Shown: piece by piece, positions 8,176 through 16,107 of the stretch | Position numbering within the stretch: the first letter of the stretch is position 1 | How the letters are laid out: each line of letters begins with the position of its first letter | Origin: a candidate division FCPU426 bacterium | GTDB lineage: Bacteria > Oederibacteriota > Muellerivitia > Muellerivitales > Muellerivitaceae | DNA: 46,509 nucleotides | NCBI GenBank assembly: GCA_003152075.1 | Contig: PLZG01000022.1 | Location: forward strand, 30,300 to 76,808 | Direction of reading: 5' to 3' | Notes under the pieces: model-generated | Databases searched by the model: none | What the model was told of the DNA's origin: nothing | Seen by the model: only the letters and a program-made list of their open reading frames with translations | Translations under genes and position numbers: made by a program

Positions 8176-9591
8176 TCAAGACGTCTTCTCCGCATTAGTA
8201 TCCGTAGTTTCAACCGAGAGTTCAGCGACTGGCATTGCCACATTTTGGGTTTCGGATAACGAGGTTTTAGGTTTCTTTTTGCGCGGCTTGGGAGCCGCTG
8301 TTTCAGACGAAGCCGTCGGCAAAGGTGTTTTGCGTTTGTTCACCCTAACTTTTTGTACGCTGGTCTCGCTGGCTTCCAGGATCTTGAAAGCCGCTTCCTT
8401 GTCCTCAATCACCCGGCCCTTTTTAGGGACCTTCCCAGCCAATTCCATCAGGTAACCACCCAGACTGGCGACGTCGCCTTTCGGTTTCAGGCTCAATCCC
8501 AAAGCCTCATTGATGTCGTCCAAGGATACGTCCGCCTCAATAACCCAAACCCCTTCCCCCTGCTTGGCAATGGCTCTTTCCTCTTCCGCCTCATGCTCCT
8601 CGCGGATTTCCCCGACGATGACCTGCACCAGATCCTCGAAGGTGACCAACCCGGCCGTGCCACCGTACTCATCGACCACGATGGCCATATGGAATTTCCC
8701 CTTGCGGAATTCCCGCAGAAGACGATCCACCCGCATGGTCCCAGGAACAAAATAAGTCTTCCTTAGGAGATCGTGGACTTTGATGAGGTCTCCGTTTTGC
8801 CAGATGGACAACAGGTCCCTGGTGTGGATGATGCCCACAATCTTATCTTGGGTTCCCTTGTATACCGGCACGCGGGAATAACCGTGCTGGACGATCTGGT
8901 CCAGTAACTTTTCAAAGGGTGCCTGGATATCCACGCAAAACATCTCGGTCCGGGGAATCATGACTTCGCTTACCTTCATGTCGGTAAACCGGAAAATGGA
9001 GTGGATCATCCTTTTTTCCTCTTCCTGGATGTTTCCCGACTCCTGTCCCATTTCGATCAAGTGCTTAACATCGTCTTCCGTGACCAGGGCCGCTGAGGCT
9101 TGGCCCAATCCCGGAAAAAGCAGGGCAACTCCCCGGGCCAACACCCAGCTCAAGGGGGAAAGGAGTTTGTCAAAAAGATAGATGGGAGTGACTAGCCATG
9201 GGGTCGCCTTGGCCGAGTGGATTCGGGCCATGACCTTGGGGATGGCCTCCCCGAAAACGATGAGGACTACCATAACGGCCCCGGATACAGCGGTCCCCGT
9301 CAAGGTACGATTCCAGTGGTTGGCCTCGGAAAAATGGACGGCCATGTAGGCGGCCAAGGTGGTCACAGCGACATTGACCACGTTATTTCCCAAAAGAATG
9401 GTGGTGAGAATGCGGTTGGGGTGGTCATGCCATTCTTTGAAAGCCTTGCCCATGAGGCCCGGGGCCGCCATTTGCCCCTGCAAAAGGGGCCTGGGATAGG
9501 AAAGAAGGCTGGTCTCGACAGCGGAAAAAAACATGGAAGCCAAAACCAGGATAACCAGCAGGATGAGATGGGTTAAAAGGTAAGTGTCCAT
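8176..9591 (-). CDS. HlyC/CorC-family membrane protein (CNNM-CBS-CorC)
   Basis: A 471-residue protein of the CNNM/CorC (also called TlyC or hemolysin) family, related to magnesium/cobalt efflux. The CNNM (DUF21) membrane domain covers about residues 1-190 with hydrophobic segments near 8-26, 60-85, 97-118 and 130-160 and the family pattern SAVETSLLSY. A CBS pair follows (about 205-335: VMIPRTEMFCVD, YSRVPVYKG, MAIVVDEYGGTAGLVTFEDLVQVIVGEI), then a CorC_HlyC domain (350-425). The last 45 residues are an unconserved Lys/Pro/Ser/Thr-rich tail. Its place between ybeY and era is the usual one for this family. No Shine-Dalgarno precedes the ATG; it begins 7 bp after the ybeY stop, suggesting coupling. 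Confidence 0.92.
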   Translation of the reverse strand: MDTYLLTHLILLVILVLASMFFSAVETSLLSYPRPLLQGQMAAPGLMGKAFKEWHDHPNRILTTILLGNNVVNVAVTTLAAYMAVHFSEANHWNRTLTGTAVSGAVMVVLIVFGEAIPKVMARIHSAKATPWLVTPIYLFDKLLSPLSWVLARGVALLFPGLGQASAALVTEDDVKHLIEMGQESGNIQEEEKRMIHSIFRFTDMKVSEVMIPRTEMFCVDIQAPFEKLLDQIVQHGYSRVPVYKGTQDKIVGIIHTRDLLSIWQNGDLIKVHDLLRKTYFVPGTMRVDRLLREFRKGKFHMAIVVDEYGGTAGLVTFEDLVQVIVGEIREEHEAEEERAIAKQGEGVWVIEADVSLDDINEALGLSLKPKGDVASLGGYLMELAGKVPKKGRVIEDKEAAFKILEASETSVQKVRVNKRKTPLPTASSETAAPKPRKKKPKTSLSETQNVAMPVAELSVETTDTNAEKTS

Positions 9592-9598
9592 AGGGGCA

Positions 9599-10054
9599 TT
9601 AAACCGTGAATTTCCTTAACAAGCGGTCCTGCAGGTTGAACATCTTTTTTTCCTGCAGCCGGGTCACATGATCATAACCTAAAAGATGGAGAATTCCATG
9701 TACCAGCAAAAGGGCCAATTCCCGCTTAAATTCCTTGCCTTGTTCGACCGCTTGCCGGCGGGTTTGGGGAACGCTGATGACCACGTCGCCCAAGGGGACC
9801 AATCCATTCAAACCGTCTTTCAACTTTTTACCTTCCAAAAGGGGAAAGGATAGCACGTCGGTTGTTTTATCCTTCTTCCGGTATTGGCGATTCAAACGGC
9901 GGACTTCCGAATCCCCCGTCAGGACAATGGAAAGTTCCGAGCGTTTTTCAAAAGCGGGGCCTTTTACCTTTTTGAGCACGAGAGAAGACAAGCGACGAAG
10001 CCATGCCGGGGAAACAGGCTGGGATTTTACCGAACAGCGGACAAGAAGTTTCAA
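9599..10054 (-). CDS. ybeY: rRNA maturation RNase YbeY
   Basis: YbeY is a zinc endoribonuclease-like factor needed for 16S rRNA 3' maturation and ribosome quality control. The signature HGILHLLGYDH, with its three histidine ligands, is present at about residues 119-129. The N-terminal half shows LSIVLTGDSEVRRLNRQYR and TTDVLSFP, both family hallmarks. Length (151) is normal. The start is TTG at 10054, supported by a GAGAGGT Shine-Dalgarno about six bases upstream. The gene follows phoH, as in many bacteria, with an inverted repeat between them, and precedes the CorC-like gene by 7 bp. Confidence 0.95.
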   Translation of the reverse strand: MKLLVRCSVKSQPVSPAWLRRLSSLVLKKVKGPAFEKRSELSIVLTGDSEVRRLNRQYRKKDKTTDVLSFPLLEGKKLKDGLNGLVPLGDVVISVPQTRRQAVEQGKEFKRELALLLVHGILHLLGYDHVTRLQEKKMFNLQDRLLRKFTV

Positions 10055-10068
10055 AAAAGACCTCTCAA

Positions 10069-10136
10069 CACAGAGTGAACAGAGTACAGCCTAAGTATTT
10101 TCCGAAAAAATAAGTCTTACTCCGTTTAACTCTGTG
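10069..10136. repeat. Inverted repeat of the CACAGAG class between phoH and ybeY
   Basis: CACAGAGT (10069-10076) is mirrored by ACTCTGTG (10129-10136), with further weaker pairing inside (ACAGAGTA against TACTCCGT). The element lies immediately after the phoH stop and ends just short of the ybeY Shine-Dalgarno on the minus strand. It may slow or stop phoH transcripts, but no clean T-run follows. The same repeat type forms the hairpin at 4896-4971. Confidence 0.6.
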
Positions 10137-10137
10137 G

Positions 10138-11118
10138 TTAATTTTTCGGTTTCTTTTCTTCCTCATGGGAATGGTAAGCCTCCAGGATATCTTTCACCAA
10201 TTGATGCCGAACCACATCCTTTGGGCTGAAGAAAACGAACTCAATCCCCTTCACCTTGGAAAGAATGTGCTGAATCTCGATAAGGCCCGAGCTCTTTCCC
10301 AAGGGAAGATCGATTTGGGTGACGTCGCCGGTGACCACAACCTTGGAGCCCGTCCCCATGCGGGTGAGGAACATCTTCATCTGCTCGGGGCTTGTGTTCT
10401 GGGCCTCATCCATGATGATGAAAGCGTTCGACAGGGTTCGGCCCCGCATATAGGCCAGGGGGGCCACTTCCACCGTTCTTTGGTGGAAAAGCCGTTGAAG
10501 CTTTTCGTATTCGACCATGTCATAGAGTGCGTCATAGAGGGGGCGCATATAGGGATCCACCTTGTCCTGCAGGTCGCCAGGAAGGAAGCCCAACTTTTCA
10601 CCGGCCTCAACCGCGGGCCGGGTAAGGATCAACCTTTCCACTTCCCCATTCCGCAGGGCGGCTACCGCCATGGCCATGGCGAGGTAGGTCTTGCCCGTTC
10701 CCGCTGGACCGATTCCAAAAACGATATCCTTGGCCTTAATGGCTTCCACGTATTTATGCTGGTTGTCCGAGCGGGCGAAGATGGGTTTCTTATGGGAGGA
10801 AACCAGGATGGTCTCCCGCGTCGGACCTTCTTCCTCCAGGGGATGCCCTTTGGCCTCGGCAATAAACTTCTTAACCGCCCCGGGCTGAAGGTATCCCTCG
10901 TAGCCCTTCTTTAAATGTCCCCTCAGGCGCTCAATGACCTGGGTAGCGTGGGAAACTTCCAGGGGCTCCCCGGTAAGGATGATCTCATTCCCACGGGCCA
11001 CCAGGGTAACGGGGAAGGAATCCCTGAGCAGTTTCAGGTTATGGTCCTTCTCCCCCACCAGTTGCAAACATTCCTGCTGGTCCTCGAACATAATTTTTCG
11101 GCTGACGGCTTGTGACAC
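10138..11118 (-). CDS. PhoH-family ATPase (PhoH/PhoL)
   Basis: A 326-residue PhoH-like P-loop ATPase, typical of the ybeY-linked form. After an N-terminal KH-like region (about 10-70) come the Walker A GPAGTGKT (137-144), TRPAVEAGEKLGFLPGDL, Walker B IIMDEAQN and the VVTGDVTQIDLP motif. Family members associate with YbeY and are implicated in RNA processing; the exact role is unsettled. I place the start at the GTG at 11118 because a strong GGGAGG Shine-Dalgarno sits five bases upstream; the reading frame stays open for 28 codons farther but without a ribosome site. The 176 bp upstream holds an inverted repeat and the terminator of the LysM gene. Confidence 0.93.
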   Translation of the reverse strand: MSQAVSRKIMFEDQQECLQLVGEKDHNLKLLRDSFPVTLVARGNEIILTGEPLEVSHATQVIERLRGHLKKGYEGYLQPGAVKKFIAEAKGHPLEEEGPTRETILVSSHKKPIFARSDNQHKYVEAIKAKDIVFGIGPAGTGKTYLAMAMAVAALRNGEVERLILTRPAVEAGEKLGFLPGDLQDKVDPYMRPLYDALYDMVEYEKLQRLFHQRTVEVAPLAYMRGRTLSNAFIIMDEAQNTSPEQMKMFLTRMGTGSKVVVTGDVTQIDLPLGKSSGLIEIQHILSKVKGIEFVFFSPKDVVRHQLVKDILEAYHSHEEEKKPKN

Positions 11119-11139
11119 GAAAACCTCCCAAAAAGCTAT

Positions 11140-11205
11140 CAGTTCGCAGCTATCAGCTGTCAGTAAAATCTTTCCATAAACGACTTCGCTGATGGCTGAC
11201 AACTG
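11140..11205. repeat. Inverted repeat of the CAGC-TATCAG class upstream of phoH
   Basis: Left arm CAGTTCGCAGCTATCAG (11140-11156) and right arm CTGATGGCTGACAACTG (11189-11205) are inverted copies agreeing at 14 of 17 positions. Arms built from CAG/CTG-rich 8-10-base units of this type recur at 25183-25285, 26028-26140 and 27490-27631. Confidence 0.7.
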
Positions 11206-11211
11206 CCTTTA

Positions 11212-11250
11212 AATAAAAAACTCCCTTTTCACTCATGCGAGAAAAGGGAG
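11212..11250 (-). terminator. Intrinsic terminator of the LysM lipoprotein gene
   Basis: Perfect 10-bp stem CTCCCTTTTC (11221-11230) with GAAAAGGGAG (11241-11250) and a 10-nt loop. On the minus strand it is followed by a T-rich tract (complement of 11212-11220). It ends the transcript of the LysM gene 45 bp after that gene's stop codon. Confidence 0.85.
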
Positions 11251-11294
11251 TCATTATTCTAAAACTAACGTTAGGCGATCGAAACCGATCCCAC

Positions 11295-11816
11295 TTAGAA
11301 ATAATCAATCGGCAAAGCTTCACGAGGCTTGTGATGGGGCACATAAACCGGGGTATCGCTGGCGTCCTTGCGGGACTTTTTGATTTCTTGTTCGTTGAAG
11401 TCCTGACGGATGCAGAATTCCTGTTTGGGATAAATCAAATCCGGGTCGACGATTTGATCCCGGTTGGCCTTAAAGATCAGGGGCCATTGGAAATTGTCAT
11501 GATAACCACTGCCCGATCCTGAAATATCCCAAAGGGTATCGCCCCTGACGACGATGTACTTGTTGCAAGGGTTCGCTGCGGGTGGGGGCGGTGGTGCCGC
11601 AACCTCTTCGGCCGGCGCGGGAGGCGGCGGAGCCTCAGCTACTACTGGAGGAGGAGTCGGCGCCAGGGTGGGCGGCGCGATAGGAGGAGCGACCACCTCA
11701 TTGGCCGGAGGCATGGTGGGGACTTCCGCGCCTTCAATGCGCTTTTTCCCCGCGCAACCTATGGATAACAGGAATATCGTCGCCGTAGCGGTTAAAAACC
11801 ATTTCGAACCGTTCAT
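11295..11816 (-). CDS. LysM-domain lipoprotein with proline-rich linker
   Basis: A 173-residue predicted lipoprotein: signal peptide with lipobox LSIGC (cysteine about residue 21), a long Pro/Ala/Val linker (30-80) suited to spanning the periplasm, and a LysM peptidoglycan-binding domain (about 86-138) beginning YIVVRGDTLWDIS and ending PDLIYPKQEFCI. The LysM copy has an enlarged middle containing NFQWPLIFKANRDQI, seen in other LysM proteins of Gram-negative bacteria. The tail is polar. Likely function is anchoring or organising the cell wall. It is monocistronic, with its own sigma-70 promoter (11857-11885) and terminator (11212-11250). Confidence 0.88.
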   Translation of the reverse strand: MNGSKWFLTATATIFLLSIGCAGKKRIEGAEVPTMPPANEVVAPPIAPPTLAPTPPPVVAEAPPPPAPAEEVAAPPPPPAANPCNKYIVVRGDTLWDISGSGSGYHDNFQWPLIFKANRDQIVDPDLIYPKQEFCIRQDFNEQEIKKSRKDASDTPVYVPHHKPREALPIDYF

Positions 11817-11856
11817 TTCCTATTCCCCCTTGGTCGCTTCAGCTACCAGTTCGAAT

Positions 11857-11885
11857 ATTATGGGAGCAATCCCCCAACCCGTCAA
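11857..11885 (-). promoter_or_regulatory. Sigma-70-type promoter of the LysM lipoprotein gene
   Basis: On the minus strand TTGACG (11880-11885) and CATAAT (11857-11862) are separated by 17 bp, each matching consensus at five of six bases. The predicted start point is near 11850, giving a leader of about 34 nt before the ATG at 11816. Confidence 0.7.
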
Positions 11886-11924
11886 GGATGACCAACTGGC
11901 CATTAAGCATGGAAAAGACGGCGT

Positions 11925-11952
11925 TTAACAAAAGCTTTCCAACTGTTAAAAT
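11925..11952 (+). promoter_or_regulatory. Sigma-70-type promoter of the alpha-galactosidase gene
   Basis: TTAACA (11925-11930), a 16-bp spacer, and TAAAAT (11947-11952) each match consensus at five of six positions. The start point would fall near 11959, only about five bases before the ATG at 11964, which has no Shine-Dalgarno. The transcript may be nearly leaderless, or the true start codon lies farther in. Confidence 0.5.
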
Positions 11953-11963
11953 CCCCAAGCCAC

Positions 11964-14141
11964 ATGATCACTTTTAATTCCAAACAAAAAATATTCCACC
12001 TGGAAGGCCAAGGGACCTCTTATGTCATTGGCGTCTCGCCTCGCGAAGACTTCCATCACCTTTACTGGGGCAAATCCCTTTCCTCAAAAAGCCTTCAAAA
12101 GATCCTCCGGGATTGGCAAAAAAGAGCCATTGAGACCGAACACCATATCAGCCGGGAATTCCAGACACGTGAATTTCCAGACTTCGGACATAACGACTTA
12201 AGGGCACCCGCTTTCCAAGTAAAACAAGCCGATGGTTCCCGAGTCAGTGAGTTTCTTTATGTCTCTCATAGCATCACTCCAGGCAAACCCGATTTCGGCC
12301 TTGGTCCCTCTTCCCAAGTTGAAGACAGCGACCAAGTCCAAACCTTGCGGATCAATCTTGTCGACAAGCTCAAAAAACAGGAATTGGAACTTTATTACAC
12401 CCTTTATCCTCAACGGAACATCGTAGTTCGCCGGACCATCCTGAGAAATAAGGACGCCAAGCCCATCAGCCTTTTAAAACTCATGAGCTCCAGCCTGGAT
12501 TTTGCCCCCGGCCCCTATCGCCTGGTGCGTTTCCCAGGCGCCTGGGCCAACGAACGAAAAATGGTTGAGGGGCCTCTGTTACCTGGCACCACCCGCTTGG
12601 AAAGCCGCCGGGGGATTTCTTCCCATGAGATGAACCCCTTCACCATGGTCACCCGGGGGGAAGCCACCGAGGAGAAAGGTGAGGTTTATGGTTTCGCCCT
12701 AGCCTATAGCGGCAATTGGCTGATGGAGGCCGAACTGTTTCGCACCGGCGGCTTGCGGCTCAACGCCGGCTTAAACGATTTCGACTTCGAATGGCAGCTT
12801 AAACCCGGCGAAAACTTCACCACCCCCGAATGCGTCCTGGCCTATTCCCCCAATGGCTATTCCCAACTGAGCTTGGATCTTCACCATTTCACCCGAGAAA
12901 AAGTAATTCGGGGAACTTGGCAATATAAGCCCCGGCCCATTCTCATCAACAATTGGGAAGCCACCTATTTCAAATTCAACCATGACAAATTGATGAAAAT
13001 CGCCAAGGCTGGCAAGGAAGCGGGAATCGAGTTGTTTGTCCTAGACGATGGGTGGTTCGGCAAACGGGACAACGACACCACTTCCCTGGGTGACTGGTTC
13101 GTGGACAAAAGAAAATTACCCAAAGGTTTACGCGGCCTTTCCGATGACATCCATGGCCTGGGACTCAAGTTCGGCCTTTGGATAGAGCCCGAAATGATTT
13201 CTCCTCAAAGCCAGCTTTACAAGAAACATCCCGACTGGTGCTTGCATGTTCCTGGCCGAAAACGCCGTATGGCCCGAAGCCAGTTGGTGCTGGACATGAG
13301 CCGTCCTGAGATAAGGGATTACCTGTTCGATACCATTAGCAAAGCGTTGGAAGAGGCCCGGGTGGATTACGTGAAGTGGGACATGAACCGCTCCCTCTCG
13401 GAAGTGGGAAACAGGGTTCTTTCGCCCCAAAAACAGGGTGAGCTATACCACCGTTACATGATGGGAGTTTATGACCTGATGGACCGCCTAAACCGGAGAT
13501 TCCCGAGGGTGCTTTTTGAGGGTTGCTCTGGCGGCGGCGCAAGGTTTGACCTAGGGGTTTTGAGCTACCATCCCCAAATTTGGACTTCAGATAACACCGA
13601 CGGCCTAGAACGCCTCTTTATCCAATATGCCACAAGCTTCGCTTACCCGCCCATCGCCATGGGTGCCCATATTTCCAGCGTTCCCAACCACATCACCCAC
13701 CGGTCCATCCCTTTGAAATGGCGGGCCTTGGTGGCCATGTCCGGCAACTTCGGGGTGGAAGCCGATATTTCCAAATGGAGTCCACGAGATCGAAAGGAAC
13801 TGGCCGGTTATATCCGATTTTATAAGGAAATCCGCCCCCTAGTTCAATTCGGCGATTTCTACCGGTTGGAAAGCCCCTATAACTCCCTACAAACTTCCTG
13901 GATGTTTGTGAATAAAACCCAAACGGAGGCATTGCTGTTTGTGTTTCAGGTGAAGCCTTGGACCAAAGGCACAAAGGTCCCGCCGATCAAGTTGCGGGGT
14001 TTAAATCCAAGTAAAACTTATGAAATCAAGGGAGAGAAGTTAAAAATTTCAGGGAAAAAGATGATGAAAGTCGGCTGGCTACCAAAGGCTTTTAGAACCG
14101 CGCGAGGAAATTACCATAGTTCGCTTTACCGTTTAATATGA
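11964..14141 (+). CDS. Alpha-galactosidase, GH36
   Basis: Hydrolyses alpha-1,6-linked galactose from oligosaccharides such as melibiose or raffinose. The 725-residue length and the domain order (N-terminal beta-sandwich to about 310, TIM barrel to about 630, small C-terminal domain) fit GH36. Diagnostic segments are LFVLDDGWFGKRDNDTTSLG, the nucleophile in YVKWDMNR (Asp473) and the acid/base in IWTSDNTDG (Asp543), preceded by FEGCSGGGARFD. No signal peptide is present, so it acts in the cytoplasm on imported sugar, although no transporter is nearby. It is transcribed divergently from the LysM gene and ends 10 bp from the convergent NHL gene. Confidence 0.95.
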   Translation: MITFNSKQKIFHLEGQGTSYVIGVSPREDFHHLYWGKSLSSKSLQKILRDWQKRAIETEHHISREFQTREFPDFGHNDLRAPAFQVKQADGSRVSEFLYVSHSITPGKPDFGLGPSSQVEDSDQVQTLRINLVDKLKKQELELYYTLYPQRNIVVRRTILRNKDAKPISLLKLMSSSLDFAPGPYRLVRFPGAWANERKMVEGPLLPGTTRLESRRGISSHEMNPFTMVTRGEATEEKGEVYGFALAYSGNWLMEAELFRTGGLRLNAGLNDFDFEWQLKPGENFTTPECVLAYSPNGYSQLSLDLHHFTREKVIRGTWQYKPRPILINNWEATYFKFNHDKLMKIAKAGKEAGIELFVLDDGWFGKRDNDTTSLGDWFVDKRKLPKGLRGLSDDIHGLGLKFGLWIEPEMISPQSQLYKKHPDWCLHVPGRKRRMARSQLVLDMSRPEIRDYLFDTISKALEEARVDYVKWDMNRSLSEVGNRVLSPQKQGELYHRYMMGVYDLMDRLNRRFPRVLFEGCSGGGARFDLGVLSYHPQIWTSDNTDGLERLFIQYATSFAYPPIAMGAHISSVPNHITHRSIPLKWRALVAMSGNFGVEADISKWSPRDRKELAGYIRFYKEIRPLVQFGDFYRLESPYNSLQTSWMFVNKTQTEALLFVFQVKPWTKGTKVPPIKLRGLNPSKTYEIKGEKLKISGKKMMKVGWLPKAFRTARGNYHSSLYRLI

Positions 14142-14151
14142 GGTTGAAAAG

Positions 14152-15228
14152 TTATGGCTGAAATTTCACAATCCGTTCGTTTCCATAATCAGCCACAAAA
14201 ACACTGCCATCTTTTCCAATGCCAAGACCCATAGGATAAAGGGATATTTTTTTGGTTCCTTGTGCTCTCCCGCAAACCAGCACATTACCTTTCGAATCAA
14301 ACTTTTGTATACGGTTATTATCCGAATCCAAAACATACATCTCTCCATTATTCCCAAGCGCAATCCCAACTGTGTTATTAAACTGACCCATCCCGCCTCC
14401 ATTTCTTCTCCAAGACTTTAAAAATTTTCCGTTCGAATCAAATTTTTGGACACGACAATTCCCAGAATCAACAACATAAACATTTCCAAAACTATCAGCC
14501 TTAACACAGTTAGGATTGTAGAATTCTCCATCCTTTGAGCCTTTTCGCCCCCACTCAGTTACCGCTTTTCCCTGAGGATTGTATCGAATGATTTTCGAAA
14601 ACTCCGTTTCCACAAGATAAACAAATCCATTCCGGCCCACTGTAATGCCACAAGGTTTATGATATTGTCCAAACCCCGGACCATAACTTCCAAATCTTTC
14701 CAATAGTTTTCCATCATGATCTACCTTCAATACCGATCCCGTTTTACAATCAGAAATATAAATATTGTTCTTTTCATCAAGAGCCAAATACAACGGACAA
14801 TCCACACGCCTCATTTCAAGGATTCCGCGATGAGCCTCCTCGCCTTCAGGAACAAAAGGGGGTTTTCCAGATATCAGGAAACCCGCTTTTTCTTCACCCA
14901 TCTTTTCAACTTCATCCGAAATAGAATGTTGGGGCAAATTCGGAAGATTAGAAACTTCCAATTTTTTTTGAGCTTGTTTGAAAAAGTCTTCCACTGACAA
15001 GACACTAACCAGAACCCCGACCTCATTAAATTCAACAATATTTCCATAATTGATATCCGTAACAAAAACATCACCATCATTGCCAATCGCCAAATCAAAT
15101 GGTTTACCAACATCGCCTCTGAAGCCACGTGGTAATTTCCAGGATTGAATAAAGGATAAGGGATCAGAGAAAAGAGGGATGGGAAATAAAGCGCAAAGTA
15201 AAATTAGGACCAGCAAACGCTTCAACAT
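14152..15228 (-). CDS. Exported NHL-repeat beta-propeller protein
   Basis: A 358-residue protein with a signal peptide (about 1-21, hydrophobic LLVLILLCALFPIPLF) followed by NHL repeats forming a six-bladed propeller. Repeat cores recur as GIALGNNGEMYVLDSDNNRIQKFDSKG, with variants FVTDINYGNIVEF, YISDCKTGSVLKVD, YLVETEFSKIIRYN, YVVDSGNCRVQKFD and FVADYGNERIVKF. NHL propellers usually bind proteins or ligands; no catalytic site can be named. A linker of about 60 polar residues interrupts the first and second blades. Base composition is visibly AT-richer than in its neighbours, hinting at separate origin. It lies downstream of a relic of the aspS 3' end. Confidence 0.88.
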   Translation of the reverse strand: MLKRLLVLILLCALFPIPLFSDPLSFIQSWKLPRGFRGDVGKPFDLAIGNDGDVFVTDINYGNIVEFNEVGVLVSVLSVEDFFKQAQKKLEVSNLPNLPQHSISDEVEKMGEEKAGFLISGKPPFVPEGEEAHRGILEMRRVDCPLYLALDEKNNIYISDCKTGSVLKVDHDGKLLERFGSYGPGFGQYHKPCGITVGRNGFVYLVETEFSKIIRYNPQGKAVTEWGRKGSKDGEFYNPNCVKADSFGNVYVVDSGNCRVQKFDSNGKFLKSWRRNGGGMGQFNNTVGIALGNNGEMYVLDSDNNRIQKFDSKGNVLVCGRAQGTKKISLYPMGLGIGKDGSVFVADYGNERIVKFQP

Positions 15229-15247
15229 AGGATAATTCTACACAATC

Positions 15248-15334
15248 TTAGCTAAGGTCTTCCAACTCAATCTTGATCTTCAATTCCTTGATCAATTCGG
15301 GGTCAATCTCCGAAGGCAAACCCGTCATCAAGTC
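15248..15334 (-). pseudogene. Relic of an aspS 3' end (last 28 codons and stop)
   Basis: Read on the minus strand this 87-nt stretch gives DLMTGLPSEIDPELIKEL followed by KIKIELEDLS and a TAA stop, aligning without gaps to the end of the intact AspRS (DLMTGSPSEIDEELMKEL, KIKIELEDLT). I count 68 of 87 identical bases, with many differences at third codon positions, so this copy diverged as functional aspS before being stranded here. Homology begins five bases past the vapC stop and ends at the aspS stop, so the vapBC module lies exactly between two aspS tails. Confidence 0.85.
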
Positions 15335-15338
15335 TGGA

Positions 15339-15779
15339 TTATTCATACCTCCAAAGCCACACCACATCAACTCCCGCCCATTCGCCTAAGCGGCCTTGGA
15401 TGCGGTCCGCCGTAAGAAGTGGAAAGCCCGTTTTTTTGGCAAGCTGAACGTAAAGAGCGTCATAAACGGTCGCTTTCGGGATTCCGTGTTTGCGGGCAGA
15501 CGCCGTCAGAGCCACTGATTGAGCAAGAAATTCGGCGTCCCAAGGCGCCTTATCCGATAACTGGGCCGCCGCCAGAAGAAACCAACGTTGACCCTGAGGC
15601 CCCATTCTTGTAAATCGGTTGGCTAATTCATAAAGCGCGAATTCGGGAACGATCACGCGTACTTCCCCGTCCCCGAATCTCTGGTAAAGCTGATCTGCCT
15701 CTTCCCAGTTAGGTTCTTCTTTTCCCAGGTACCACTTGAGGAGCACTGAGGCATCTACCACAAAGACAGGGATGGTCAC
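15339..15779 (-). CDS. vapC: VapC-type PIN-domain toxin
   Basis: A 146-residue PIN-domain RNase, the toxin of a type II toxin-antitoxin pair. The acidic metal-binding residues are in place: Asp9 (VVDASVLLKW), Glu51 (ALYELAN), Asp107 (VYDALYVQLA) and Asp125 (LLTADRI). Family members cleave tRNA or rRNA when the antitoxin is lost. The start is GTG, overlapping the vapB stop as GTGA, the usual arrangement for coupled antitoxin and toxin translation. The reading frame is full length with no visible lesion. Five bases after its stop codon the duplicated aspS tail begins. Confidence 0.9.
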   Translation of the reverse strand: MTIPVFVVDASVLLKWYLGKEEPNWEEADQLYQRFGDGEVRVIVPEFALYELANRFTRMGPQGQRWFLLAAAQLSDKAPWDAEFLAQSVALTASARKHGIPKATVYDALYVQLAKKTGFPLLTADRIQGRLGEWAGVDVVWLWRYE

Positions 15780-16039
15780 TTATGGTCCCGTTCCCTGTCC
15801 TCCCGGATCATCTTGATGGCCGTCTTCCCCTTGCCCCAACCTGTAGCCCTGGCCTCCTGAACGCTTAATCGCCATTCCTCGAAGCCAGTCCTCTCGGCAG
15901 GAGGAATATAAACCACACCCGAGAACCAGTGTCTGACCGCCTCACGAACGGCTTCAGAGCGGGTCATATGGTTTTTTTTGGCCTTATCATCCATACGCTT
16001 GAGCATTTCATCGGGAAGGGAAACAAGGATTTTGGACAT
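15776..16039 (-). CDS. vapB: VapB-type ribbon-helix-helix antitoxin
   Basis: An 87-residue antitoxin. Its N-terminus (SKILVSLPDEMLKRMDDKA, then TRSEAVREAVRHWF) is a ribbon-helix-helix DNA-binding domain of the CopG/MetJ type; the C-terminal half (from about residue 45) should wrap the VapC active site. The ATG at 16039 is chosen over an upstream frame extension because GGAGG lies about five bases before it and because the promoter and operator sit just upstream. The pair is expected to repress its own promoter through the palindrome at 16050-16068. Confidence 0.9.
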   Translation of the reverse strand: MSKILVSLPDEMLKRMDDKAKKNHMTRSEAVREAVRHWFSGVVYIPPAERTGFEEWRLSVQEARATGWGKGKTAIKMIREDRERDHK

Positions 16040-16049
16040 TACAGCCTCC

Positions 16050-16068
16050 GGATATCTAGTAGATATCC
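16050..16068. promoter_or_regulatory. Palindromic operator for VapB autoregulation
   Basis: GGATATCT (16050-16057) and AGATATCC (16061-16068) are perfect inverted 8-mers around a 3-base centre. They lie between the predicted -10 and the vapB Shine-Dalgarno, covering the likely transcription start, the expected site for ribbon-helix-helix repression. Confidence 0.75.
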
Positions 16069-16070
16069 AA

Positions 16071-16099
16071 AGGATAAGCTGATTCAGAAAGGAAGTCAA
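16071..16099 (-). promoter_or_regulatory. Sigma-70-type promoter of vapBC
   Basis: On the minus strand TTGACT (16094-16099) and TATCCT (16071-16076) are 17 bp apart. The -35 box begins 9 bp after the aspS stop codon. The start point is predicted at about 16064-16066, inside the palindromic operator. Confidence 0.65.
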
Positions 16100-16107
16100 T
16101 CTTCCGC

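Noticed and set aside
10165-10914. 249-codon plus-strand frame opposite phoH
   Set aside because: Shadow of a strongly conserved P-loop gene; His/Gly-rich composition is typical of antisense frames.
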